Part shown: positions 1 to 5,875 of the stretch, one piece after another
Numbering within the stretch: position 1 is the first letter of the stretch
Layout of the letters: each line of letters starts with the position of its first letter
Assembly (NCBI GenBank): GCA_934646185.1
Contig: CAKUEH010000062.1
Coordinates: 1-5,875, forward strand
Length of the DNA: 5,875 nucleotides
Direction of reading: 5' to 3'
From: an uncultured Oscillospiraceae bacterium
Lineage (GTDB): Bacteria > Bacillota > Clostridia > Oscillospirales > Oscillospiraceae
Notes under the pieces: model-generated
The model's input: the letters and a program-made list of their open reading frames with translations, nothing else
What the model was told of the DNA's origin: nothing
Database searches by the model: none
Program-made: the position numbers and the translations under genes

Positions 1-1242
1 ATTCTCCACGATCTTTCCCAACGCCGCTTCATCCCTCGGATACTGTCCGCATTCGACCAATTCGCCAAGGCGGTTGCAGAGAATCCGGCGGTAGTATTCA
101 TGGCGCGGGAACGAACTGAACGAGCGCGAGTCGGTCAGCATACCGACGGACTTGGCAAGCAGGCCGTTTTCCATCAGCTCGTCCAGCTGGCGGCGCATCC
201 CGCGGATCGTGTCGTTGAACCACCATGCTGCACCAAACTGAACTTTCGGTGCAAAATTGACGGCCATGGTGGAGAGAACAGCGTTGTCGGCGGGGTTCAG
301 ATCGTACAGGATCGTGTTCGGCAGGCTGTTTTCGCGTTCCAGATCGCCGAGGAACGCGCCGAGCTGGAACGGGTCGGTCGTGAGACCGACGCTGTCGCCG
401 CCCGCGTCCGGGCCGAGCGTTTCAAGCAGGCGTGGATTCTGGTTGCGGATGGGGCCGAGATGCAGCTGCATGGCGACGCCGTGCGCATGATACGCTTTAC
501 CGAGGAAGTGCAGCAGTTCTGCCTGTTTTGTGCCCGGAACGTAGGCAAACTTGCTGAATCCGTGATCAGAGACACGGCAGCCGTTTTCGCAGAAATAGTC
601 CAGTGCCTTTCCCAGCGCCTCCGGCAGGCTGTCCGTGCCGTATTTCTCGCACAGTGTACGTTCCGCGTCCGGGTCTCCGCCGAGATAGTTGTCCGGCCGG
701 AACGACGGTAAGACGCGGAACGGGATCGCGGGGTCTGTCGCGATTTTCTTATGCCATTCCAGCGTGTCCGCAGGATCGTCCGTCGTGCAGAGCACGCGGA
801 CGTTCATTTTTTCAAGGAGCGAGACCGCGTCATAGTCCTTCAGCTTTTCCGCCGTTTCCTCCCAGATGGCGGGCGCGGTTTCCGGCGTGAGTGGTGTATG
901 AATATCGAAATACCGCTGCAATTCCAGATGCGTCCAATGGTACAGCGGGCAGCCGACCAGCTGCGGCACGTCCTCCGCCCACTTCAGGAATTTCTCGTAC
1001 TCCGGCGCGTCGCCGGTGATATACCTCTCCTCTACGCCGCAGGCACGCATCGCGCGCCATTTGTAGTGGTCCGCCGCCAGCCAGAGCTGCGTCAGGTTTT
1101 CGTACTGCTTCCGCTCCGCAATTTCCTGTGGCGGCAGATGGTTGTGGTAGTCGTAAATCGGCTGGTTTTCCGCGTACTTGTGAAACAGCGTCTTTGCCGT
1201 CTCATTTTCCAGCAGAAAGTCTTTATCCATAAATGCTTTCAT
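1..1242 (-). CDS. uxaC: Uronate isomerase (glucuronate/galacturonate isomerase), 3' end outside window
   Basis: This enzyme isomerises D-glucuronate to D-fructuronate (and D-galacturonate to D-tagaturonate), the first step of hexuronate catabolism, in the cytosol. It belongs to the amidohydrolase superfamily. Exactly 414 codons are visible before the window edge with no stop; the family is about 465-470 residues, so some 50 C-terminal residues are missing. Recognisable blocks are the metal-binding HNH in YDYHNHLPP (33-35), MQLHLGPIRNQN (258-269), LGPDAGGDS (276-284), LNPADN (315-320), QFGAAWWFND (335-344) and the near-invariant LTDSRSF with RHEYYRRIL (369-388), where D371 is the expected catalytic/metal aspartate. 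The ATG at 1242 follows the stop of the LarA-like gene by two bases and has a GAGGG site six bases upstream. A second Met at residue 5 is possible but worse placed. I am confident of the family and reaction; whether glucuronate or galacturonate is preferred cannot be read from the sequence, but the mannonate-type SDR points to glucuronate. Confidence 0.95.
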   Translation of the reverse strand, partial: MKAFMDKDFLLENETAKTLFHKYAENQPIYDYHNHLPPQEIAERKQYENLTQLWLAADHYKWRAMRACGVEERYITGDAPEYEKFLKWAEDVPQLVGCPLYHWTHLELQRYFDIHTPLTPETAPAIWEETAEKLKDYDAVSLLEKMNVRVLCTTDDPADTLEWHKKIATDPAIPFRVLPSFRPDNYLGGDPDAERTLCEKYGTDSLPEALGKALDYFCENGCRVSDHGFSKFAYVPGTKQAELLHFLGKAYHAHGVAMQLHLGPIRNQNPRLLETLGPDAGGDSVGLTTDPFQLGAFLGDLERENSLPNTILYDLNPADNAVLSTMAVNFAPKVQFGAAWWFNDTIRGMRRQLDELMENGLLAKSVGMLTDSRSFSSFPRHEYYRRILCNRLGELVECGQYPRDEAALGKIVEN

Positions 1243-1244
1243 AG

Positions 1245-2522
1245 TCAGCCCTCAAATTTCTCACGGTTGATCCACAGTCCCAAGGCGGGGTTCGGGATGT
1301 AATAGATTTCTTCGCCGTCTACGGTGTTGTAGCCGTAGTGCAGCTTTTTCGGGTCATATTTCTTTGCCAGCTCGTCATAGCTCGCGCTTTGAAAACCCAC
1401 GCTTTCAATTTCCGCCTGTGAAATCTCCTTCACAGCATAGGTGATGGAGAATCGTCCGTCGCTGGAGCCATGAATGAGGTGCGCTGCCGCGCCCATATTC
1501 TCGCGCAGGTCGGTGTTTTCCGGTTTATTGAACTCGTCCAGCGTGTGAAGTCTGCCCCGGTAGCCGTATTTGCGAATCAGCTTGTCGCACTGCGCATCCT
1601 CGCCGAATTTCGTCACGCCGGGGGCTAAGATGATCAGCTCGCCGCCGTCGGCGATCGCCATGCGGGTACGGTAAACCGCCTTATTGCCGAGCCATGTGGA
1701 TTTGAACTCCGAGGGGTCAAGGTACACAACGCATTTTTGAATGCCGTGCTCGACGAAGTCAATGTTCTTCTCCTGCGCCAGCTTCACGGCTTCCGTCAGG
1801 CAGTTTCTGCCCTCGCCAATGAACAGCCCGTGCATGACGCTTTCGCCATCCGGTGCGGTGCAGACGGTCAGGACGAACAGGATCGGGCGCTTGTTCAGGA
1901 AATGCTCCATGCCGTAGTCAAAAATCTTGCGGACGGGTGTATGATCCTTGCCCATCATGCGCTCCATGCCGTAGACCGCGCCGACCATGTGGCTCTTGTT
2001 GATCATATCGCTGCCGCCGATGCCGACGAACAGGTTCTTCGAGTGGTTCGCCATGCCGATCACTTCATGCGGCACGACCTGACCGGGCGAGATGATAAGG
2101 TCATAGCTTTTGTCCATCACGCGGCGGTTGATCTCCACGCTGACGGGGTCGTGCCAAAGGCCCTCTGTGATTTCTTCGAGATAGGAAGCCGGAACCTCGC
2201 CGATTTTGACCACGTCATGCCGCCAATCGTGGACGATCATGTTTTCATAGGGAATGCCTTTGAACATGATCTCCCACTGCGCCTTGGAGACCGGCTCATG
2301 TGTGCCGAGGGCGGGCATGATATCGACCTGCGCGCCCTGTTCGGTCAGCAGATGATAGTAAATGCTCGTGATCTTACCCGCCTGAGAATGAAACCGCGTG
2401 AAATCCGGCGGGAGGATGAGCACCTTTTTGAGCGTTCTTCCAACAAGAGATCGCTGAAGCGCTTCTTTTAATTCCTCGTCTGAAATGCCGCCGTTTACGG
2501 CAATTTTGTAGATATCCTCCAT
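1245..2522 (-). CDS. LarA-like nickel-dependent 2-hydroxyacid racemase/epimerase (DUF2088 family), candidate D-gluconate/D-mannonate 2-epimerase
   Basis: This is a cytosolic homologue of lactate racemase LarA (425 residues from the ATG at 2522). The family inverts the C2 centre of 2-hydroxy acids by hydride transfer to a nickel-pincer nucleotide covalently held on a lysine. Numbering from that ATG, the key positions of L. plantarum LarA (from memory) all have counterparts: R43 in PPDFTR (Arg75), H75 in GTHEP (His108), H152 in VVPHEV (His174), K162 in NHSK (cofactor Lys184), H178 in NKSH (nickel ligand His200) and K281 in GNKAVY (Lys298). The spacings H152-K162 (10) and K162-H178 (16) match the reference, so an active holoenzyme is expected. 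An upstream in-frame GTG at 2531 would add three residues and overlap the SDR gene by eight bases. The ATG is one base after the SDR stop (TGAcATG) and has no clear ribosome binding site, which suggests coupled translation. The cofactor genes larB, larC and larE are not in the window. Placement between mannonate- and gluconate-related genes suggests mannonate/gluconate epimerisation (inference); lactate or another acid remains possible. Confidence 0.85.
   Translation of the reverse strand: MEDIYKIAVNGGISDEELKEALQRSLVGRTLKKVLILPPDFTRFHSQAGKITSIYYHLLTEQGAQVDIMPALGTHEPVSKAQWEIMFKGIPYENMIVHDWRHDVVKIGEVPASYLEEITEGLWHDPVSVEINRRVMDKSYDLIISPGQVVPHEVIGMANHSKNLFVGIGGSDMINKSHMVGAVYGMERMMGKDHTPVRKIFDYGMEHFLNKRPILFVLTVCTAPDGESVMHGLFIGEGRNCLTEAVKLAQEKNIDFVEHGIQKCVVYLDPSEFKSTWLGNKAVYRTRMAIADGGELIILAPGVTKFGEDAQCDKLIRKYGYRGRLHTLDEFNKPENTDLRENMGAAAHLIHGSSDGRFSITYAVKEISQAEIESVGFQSASYDELAKKYDPKKLHYGYNTVDGEEIYYIPNPALGLWINREKFEG
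1249..1253 (-). promoter_or_regulatory. Ribosome binding site of uxaC
   Basis: GAGGG on the minus strand lies within the last codons of the LarA-like gene, six bases before the uxaC ATG at 1242. It supports 1242 as the start. With a two-base intergenic gap it implies coupled or re-initiating translation. Confidence 0.75.
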
Positions 2523-2523
2523 G

Positions 2524-3372
2524 TCAGACACCGCTGTACGCCGAAAAGCCGCCGTCCACGGGGATGACCACGCCGGTCACGAAGGATGCGGCTTCGTTGT
2601 TGAGCAGGAACAGCAGCGCGCCCAGCAATTCTTCCGCCTGTCCGAAGCGCCCCATCGGGGTCGCGGCAAGGATCTTCTTCGTCCGCGCTGTCGGCGTGCC
2701 GTCCGGATTCCAGAGGAGCGACGCATTCTGCTTGCCGGAGAAGAAGCCCGGCGCGATGGCGTTCACGCGGATGCCGACCCTGGAAAAATGCACCGCCAGC
2801 CACTGCGTAAAGTTCGACACGGCAGATTTTGCACCCGAATACGCCGGGATTTTCGTCAGCGGCGTGTAGGCGTTCATCGACGAAATGTTGATGATATTGC
2901 AGCCCTCGCGCGTGACCATGTCGCGGGCGAACGCCTGCGTTGGAATGAGAATGCCCATGAAGTTGAGGTTAAAGACGGAGGCAACGCCGGCTTCGTCCAG
3001 ATCAAAAAAGCTCTTGGTGTCGGCGTCCAGATCACCCGGCTCGTAGTATTCCTTGTCAGTCGTCGCGCTGGGGTGGTTGCCGCCCGCGCCGTTGAGAAGG
3101 ATGTCGCAGGGACCGAAGTCGGCTAAAACCTGCTCATGACACGCGAAAACGGCACTTTTGTCCAGCACATTGCATTCATAGGCTTTCGCAGTGCCGCCCT
3201 CGGCGGTGATTTCCTCGGCCAGCCGCTGCACATTGGCATATGTCCGGCCCAGCAGTGCAACCTTCGCGCCGCTGGCGGCCAGCGCCTTGGAAAAGACACT
3301 GCAAAGGCTTCCCGCCGCGCCTGTGATAACGGCAACCTTGCCGGTCAGATCGGTATGAAGTGGAAGATTCAT
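2524..3372 (-). CDS. uxuB: SDR-family fructuronate reductase / D-mannonate oxidoreductase
   Basis: This short-chain dehydrogenase/reductase (282 residues, cytosolic) most likely reduces D-fructuronate to D-mannonate with NAD(P)H, the second step of glucuronate catabolism. The classical SDR elements are present in order: nucleotide-binding TGAAGSLCS (17-25), NGAGGN (94-99) in place of NNAG, N137, catalytic S165 in ISSMNA, and Y178/K182 in YSGAK, then the APG turn (207-209) and the C-terminal PVDGGFSAYSGV. The variant TGxxGxLC glycine motif and the NGAGGNHP block are, as far as I recall, typical of the Bacillota UxuB-type SDRs (B. subtilis YjmF) and differ from the usual TGxxxGxG. After the second strand the sequence reads LLGRT, with Arg43 and no acidic residue, which favours NADP(H). 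The start at 3372 is fixed by an AGGAGG seven bases upstream. The gene lies 12 bases after gnd, and the next gene starts at its stop codon. A related polyol or sugar-acid dehydrogenase activity (for example tagaturonate or ketogluconate reduction) cannot be excluded, but the downstream uronate isomerase supports fructuronate. Confidence 0.85.
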   Translation of the reverse strand: MNLPLHTDLTGKVAVITGAAGSLCSVFSKALAASGAKVALLGRTYANVQRLAEEITAEGGTAKAYECNVLDKSAVFACHEQVLADFGPCDILLNGAGGNHPSATTDKEYYEPGDLDADTKSFFDLDEAGVASVFNLNFMGILIPTQAFARDMVTREGCNIINISSMNAYTPLTKIPAYSGAKSAVSNFTQWLAVHFSRVGIRVNAIAPGFFSGKQNASLLWNPDGTPTARTKKILAATPMGRFGQAEELLGALLFLLNNEAASFVTGVVIPVDGGFSAYSGV

Positions 3373-3379
3373 TGTGTTT

Positions 3380-3385
3380 CCTCCT
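3380..3385 (-). promoter_or_regulatory. Strong ribosome binding site of the SDR gene, fused to the gnd stop codon
   Basis: The minus strand reads TAAGGAGG: the gnd stop TAA (3387-3385) runs directly into a perfect AGGAGG, sharing one A. The site lies seven bases before the ATG at 3372. It is the strongest Shine-Dalgarno in the window, so the SDR can be initiated independently as well as by ribosomes finishing gnd. Confidence 0.9.
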
Positions 3386-4836
3386 TATGCGTTATATGTG
3401 CTCGCGGCGGTATTGCCGCCGTGCCCCGTCCAATTCGTGTGAAAAAACTGGCCACGCGGCGCGTCCAGCCGCTCGTAGGTGTGTGCGCCGAAATAGTCGC
3501 GCTGCGCCTGAAGCAGATTCGCGGGCAGGCGGTCGGTCGTGTAGCCGTCGAAATAGCTCAGCGCCGCCGTCATTGCGGGCGCGGGAACGCCGTAAGAGAC
3601 TGCTGCCGCCGCGACCTTCCGCCACGCGGGAAGGAGCTTCTGCATGGTGTCCTTGAAATACGGGTCGAGCAGAAGGTTACTAAGCTCCGGATTTTTGTCA
3701 TACGCTTCCTTGATCTTGCCGAGGAAGACCGAGCGGATGATGCAGCCGCCGCGCCACATGAGGGCGATGCCGCCATAATTGAGGTTCCAGCCGTAGGTCT
3801 TGGCTGCTGTGCGCATGAGGGTGTAGCCCTGCGCATAAGAGATGATTTTGGAGGCGTACAGTGCCTGCCGGATGGCCTCGACCATCTCCGCCTTGTTGCC
3901 GGTAAAGGGCGGGATGGTTCTGTGATATTCCTGTGCCGCCTCGACGCGCTCATCCTTCATCGCGGACAGGCAGCGGGCGAACACCGCTTCGCCGATGAGC
4001 GTCAGCGGAACGCCCTCGTCGAGCGCTGCAATGCCCGTCCATTTGCCCGTGCCTTTCTGACCGGCTGTGTCGAGAATTTTCTCGACGATGGGCTGTCCGT
4101 CGGTATCCTTGTAGGCAAGAATATCGCGGGTGATCTCAATTAAGTAGCTGTCGAGCTCCGTCTTGTTCCACGCGGCAAAGACCTCGTGCATCTCGTCGTC
4201 CGACATCCCAAGGAGGTCGCGCATCAGCTGATACGCTTCGCAAATGAGCTGCATATCGCCGTACTCAATGCCGTTATGCACCATCTTGACGAAGTGCCCC
4301 GCGCCGTTCTCGCCGACCCAGTCGCAGCACGGAGAACCGTCCTCGACCTTCGCGCAGATTGCCTGAAAGATGGGCTTGACGGACTCCCACGCGGCGGGGC
4401 TGCCGCCGGGCATCATGCTCGGACCCTTCAGCGCGCCCTCCTCGCCTCCGGACACGCCGGTGCCGATGTAGAGCTTGCCCTTGCTTTCCACATATGCCGT
4501 CCGGCGAATGGTGTCCGGGAAATGGGAGTTGCCGCCGTCGATGAGGATATCGCCGTCGTCCAGCAGCGGAAGAAGCTGCTCGATCATGTCGTCCACGGCG
4601 TTGCCTGCTTTGACCATCATGAAGACCTTGCGGGGCTTCTCCAGATTGTCAACCAGTTCTTTGAGACTGTGGCAGCCGATGATGTTCTTACCCGCGGCTC
4701 TGCCGGTTACAAATTTATCTACTTTTTCCGTCGTGCGGTTGAAAACCGCCACCGTGAAGCCCTTCGACTCCATGTTCATGACGAGATTCTCGCCCATCAC
4801 GGCAAGGCCGATGAGACCAATATCTGCTTTTTTCAT
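3385..4836 (-). CDS. gnd: 6-phosphogluconate dehydrogenase, decarboxylating
   Basis: This enzyme oxidatively decarboxylates 6-phosphogluconate to ribulose 5-phosphate and CO2 with NAD(P)+, in the cytosolic pentose phosphate pathway. The product is 483 residues, the normal size of the long homodimeric form. The Rossmann motif GLAVMG is at 10-15, and NRT (33-35) after the second strand is the usual NADP-binding signature. SGGEEGA (129-135), KMVHNGIEYGDMQ (184-196) and DTAGQKGTGKW (256-266) are substrate and active-site blocks. K184 and E191 correspond to the catalytic Lys/Glu pair (K183/E190 in the sheep enzyme, from memory). The C-terminal RGQFFHTNW (461-469) supplies Arg and His to the partner subunit's active site. 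I chose the ATG at 4836 because it has a GAGGG site seven bases upstream and begins with the conserved MKKADIGLIG. An in-frame ATG at 4872 would add 12 unconserved residues lying inside the kinase gene. Its place in a uronate operon is notable, because KDG-based uronate breakdown does not need it. Confidence 0.96.
   Translation of the reverse strand: MKKADIGLIGLAVMGENLVMNMESKGFTVAVFNRTTEKVDKFVTGRAAGKNIIGCHSLKELVDNLEKPRKVFMMVKAGNAVDDMIEQLLPLLDDGDILIDGGNSHFPDTIRRTAYVESKGKLYIGTGVSGGEEGALKGPSMMPGGSPAAWESVKPIFQAICAKVEDGSPCCDWVGENGAGHFVKMVHNGIEYGDMQLICEAYQLMRDLLGMSDDEMHEVFAAWNKTELDSYLIEITRDILAYKDTDGQPIVEKILDTAGQKGTGKWTGIAALDEGVPLTLIGEAVFARCLSAMKDERVEAAQEYHRTIPPFTGNKAEMVEAIRQALYASKIISYAQGYTLMRTAAKTYGWNLNYGGIALMWRGGCIIRSVFLGKIKEAYDKNPELSNLLLDPYFKDTMQKLLPAWRKVAAAAVSYGVPAPAMTAALSYFDGYTTDRLPANLLQAQRDYFGAHTYERLDAPRGQFFHTNWTGHGGNTAASTYNA
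4833..4836 (-). other. Four-base ATGA stop/start overlap between the kinase and gnd
   Basis: The gnd ATG (4836-4834) and the kinase TGA (4835-4833) share bases in the classic ATGA arrangement. This normally means translational coupling and roughly matched synthesis of the two proteins. It links the kinase tightly to 6-phosphogluconate dehydrogenase. Confidence 0.9.
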
Positions 4837-5875
4837 CTTTGAACCCTCGCGTTTCCTTTGTAGATATCCCATACCTGTTTTTCATCGGCAGGTTCGGCGT
4901 AGTCATTGAGACTCGAAGCCGCCAGCACACCGGACGCCCAGCCGAATTGCAGGCATTTTTCCGCTTCCCAGTCGTTCAGAACGCCATAGAGAAGCCCGCC
5001 GGAGAAGCCGTCGCCGCCACCAATGCGGTCGAGCACCTGAATTTCTCTGGGCTGCTCGACATACCACTGACTGTCCGCCAGCAGAATCGCGCCCCAGAGG
5101 TGCTCGTTGGCGGAAATGACCTGACGCAGCGTCGTGGCAAACATCTTTGCGTTCGGATATTTTGCCTGTACCTGCGAGATCATGCCCTTAAAGGATTCGA
5201 TTTTGGATGCAAGGTCTTTGCCGCCCGCTTCCGGCCCTTGGAAACCAAGGCAGAGCTGGAAATCCTCCTCGTTGCCGATGAGCACATCGGCCAGCGAAGC
5301 GATCTCGCTGAATGCCTTGGACAGCTCCTCCTCACGCCCCTTCCAGAAGCTCGCGCGGTAGTTGAGGTCGAACGAAACCAGCGTACCGTACTGCTTCGCG
5401 GTCTTTGCCAGCGCAAGGCAGCACTCGGTCGTCTCATGGCTCATGGCGGCGATCAGTCCGGACAGATGCAGAATGCCGACGCCCTCCTGCCCGAAGATGC
5501 GCTCCACGTCAAAATCCTCGATGGAAAGTGTCCTGCCGACCTCGCCCGCGCGGTCGTTCCAGACACGCGGCGCGCGGAAGCCGAAGCCGGAGTCGGCGAT
5601 GTTAAACTGGTGCCGGTAGCCCCAGGGGCCGCCCTGCTCGATCTCTAAACCTTCAAAGCGGATGTTCCGCGCGCGCAGCTGGCGCTTGATGAAGTCCGCG
5701 ATGGGGCTTCCCTTGACAAATTTCGTGAGCGCGAGGCATTCCCGTCCAAGGCTCGACGCGACGTTCAGCACGTTCGTCTCCGCGCTGGTCGCCTGCATAT
5801 AAAATGTATTGCTGTTCTGCACCGCCATCCGCTCCGGCGGCGTAATCCGCACGCCCATGCTCGTCGGGCAGGCAA
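4833..5875 (-). CDS. PfkB-family sugar-acid kinase (KDG kinase-like; gluconate also possible), 5' end outside window
   Basis: This cytosolic kinase of the PfkB/ribokinase superfamily would phosphorylate a sugar acid with ATP. The usual annotation would be 2-dehydro-3-deoxygluconokinase. Counting from the ATG at 5858 (341 residues), the second PfkB signature is clear: DRIGGGDGF at 277-285, with D283 as the expected catalytic base. FDLNYRASFW (163-172) and GNEEDF (195-200) are typical of KDG-kinase-like members. The reading frame stays open from 5858 to the window edge (ACPTS before MGV), and there is no ribosome binding site before 5858. The N-terminal first beta strand expected in the family also seems short. 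The true start therefore probably lies just beyond 5875 and the entry is partial. The glycine-rich first PfkB signature (usually GGxxxN) reads TSAETN at about 24-29, which is degenerate. The stop TGA (4835-4833) overlaps the ATG of the next gene by four bases. The kinase class is secure; the substrate is not. The neighbouring 6-phosphogluconate dehydrogenase makes gluconate as plausible as KDG. Confidence 0.85.
   Translation of the reverse strand, partial: ACPTSMGVRITPPERMAVQNSNTFYMQATSAETNVLNVASSLGRECLALTKFVKGSPIADFIKRQLRARNIRFEGLEIEQGGPWGYRHQFNIADSGFGFRAPRVWNDRAGEVGRTLSIEDFDVERIFGQEGVGILHLSGLIAAMSHETTECCLALAKTAKQYGTLVSFDLNYRASFWKGREEELSKAFSEIASLADVLIGNEEDFQLCLGFQGPEAGGKDLASKIESFKGMISQVQAKYPNAKMFATTLRQVISANEHLWGAILLADSQWYVEQPREIQVLDRIGGGDGFSGGLLYGVLNDWEAEKCLQFGWASGVLAASSLNDYAEPADEKQVWDIYKGNARVQR
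4844..4848 (-). promoter_or_regulatory. Ribosome binding site of gnd
   Basis: GAGGG on the minus strand lies seven bases before the ATG at 4836 and inside the 3' end of the kinase gene. It decides the gnd start in favour of 4836 over the in-frame ATG at 4872. Confidence 0.75.

Noticed and set aside
100..1302. Two plus-strand frames (100-711 and 751-1302) opposite uxaC.
   Set aside because: The minus strand reads without interruption for 414 codons as uronate isomerase with all family motifs, so the plus-strand frames are shadows.
1737..2471. A 244-codon plus-strand frame, rich in His and Asp, opposite the LarA-like gene.
   Set aside because: The His/Asp-rich composition is the mirror of codons in the real gene on the other strand, not a metal-binding protein.
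3136..4143. A 335-codon open frame on the plus strand opposite gnd and the SDR gene.
   Set aside because: It lies antisense to two clearly conserved genes and shows no recognisable domain. Open antisense frames of this kind are common in GC-rich coding DNA with biased third positions.
4839..5648. A 269-codon open frame on the plus strand opposite the kinase.
   Set aside because: It is antisense to the conserved PfkB kinase, has no recognisable motif and no convincing ribosome binding site; it is a shadow of the real gene.
1..5875. Search for mannonate dehydratase (uxuA), KDPG aldolase, larB/C/E, a transporter or a GntR/LacI-type regulator.
   Set aside because: No reading frame on either strand matches these; all coding capacity is taken by the five minus-strand genes. 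They may lie outside the window, so absence here says nothing about the genome.
1..5875. Possible internal promoters, hairpin terminators, tRNAs, CRISPR repeats or insertion sequences.
   Set aside because: Intergenic gaps are at most 12 bases, and no repeated units, T-tract hairpins or tRNA-like folds were noticed by reading. A folding or repeat search was not possible.

Overview
The window is one gene cluster, and all of its genes lie on the minus strand. In transcription order (high to low coordinates) it holds: a PfkB-family sugar-acid kinase (5' end off the right edge), a full-length decarboxylating 6-phosphogluconate dehydrogenase, an SDR oxidoreductase of the fructuronate reductase / D-mannonate oxidoreductase type, a LarA-like nickel-dependent 2-hydroxyacid racemase/epimerase, and a uronate isomerase (3' end off the left edge). 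The junctions are -4, +12, +1 and +2 bases, so there is no room for an internal promoter or terminator, and the five genes are most simply read as part of one polycistronic transcript. No tRNA, rRNA, mobile element, CRISPR array, riboswitch or terminator was seen, and no stretch longer than 12 bases is non-coding.

The organism looks like a GC-rich member of the Bacillota, probably a gut-type Clostridia/Oscillospirales lineage. The reasons are the strong AGGAGG-type ribosome binding site, the short SDR type of fructuronate reductase (as in Bacillus UxuB/YjmF, rather than the long-chain enterobacterial UxuB), and a kinase whose sequence resembles sugar kinases I recall from that group. The taxonomic call is inference and only moderately secure.

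The cluster is about hexuronate catabolism. Uronate isomerase converts D-glucuronate to D-fructuronate, and the SDR reduces that to D-mannonate. In the textbook Ashwell route, mannonate dehydratase (UxuA), KDG kinase and KDPG aldolase follow, but neither the dehydratase nor the aldolase is in the window. Instead, next to the isomerase and reductase there is a LarA-family enzyme with every expected cofactor and catalytic residue. Its chemistry, inverting C2 of a 2-hydroxy acid, is exactly what converts D-mannonate to D-gluconate. The remaining two genes, a sugar-acid kinase and 6-phosphogluconate dehydrogenase, would then give 6-phosphogluconate and ribulose 5-phosphate plus CO2.

Read this way, the five genes make a complete route from glucuronate to the pentose phosphate pathway that bypasses KDG. 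It would be redox-neutral if the reductase and the dehydrogenase share a cofactor, and both have sequence hints of NADP(H) use. This pathway is my inference and is the main reason to look again at this locus. The conservative alternative is an ordinary uronate operon whose kinase acts on KDG, with uxuA and kdgA outside the window.
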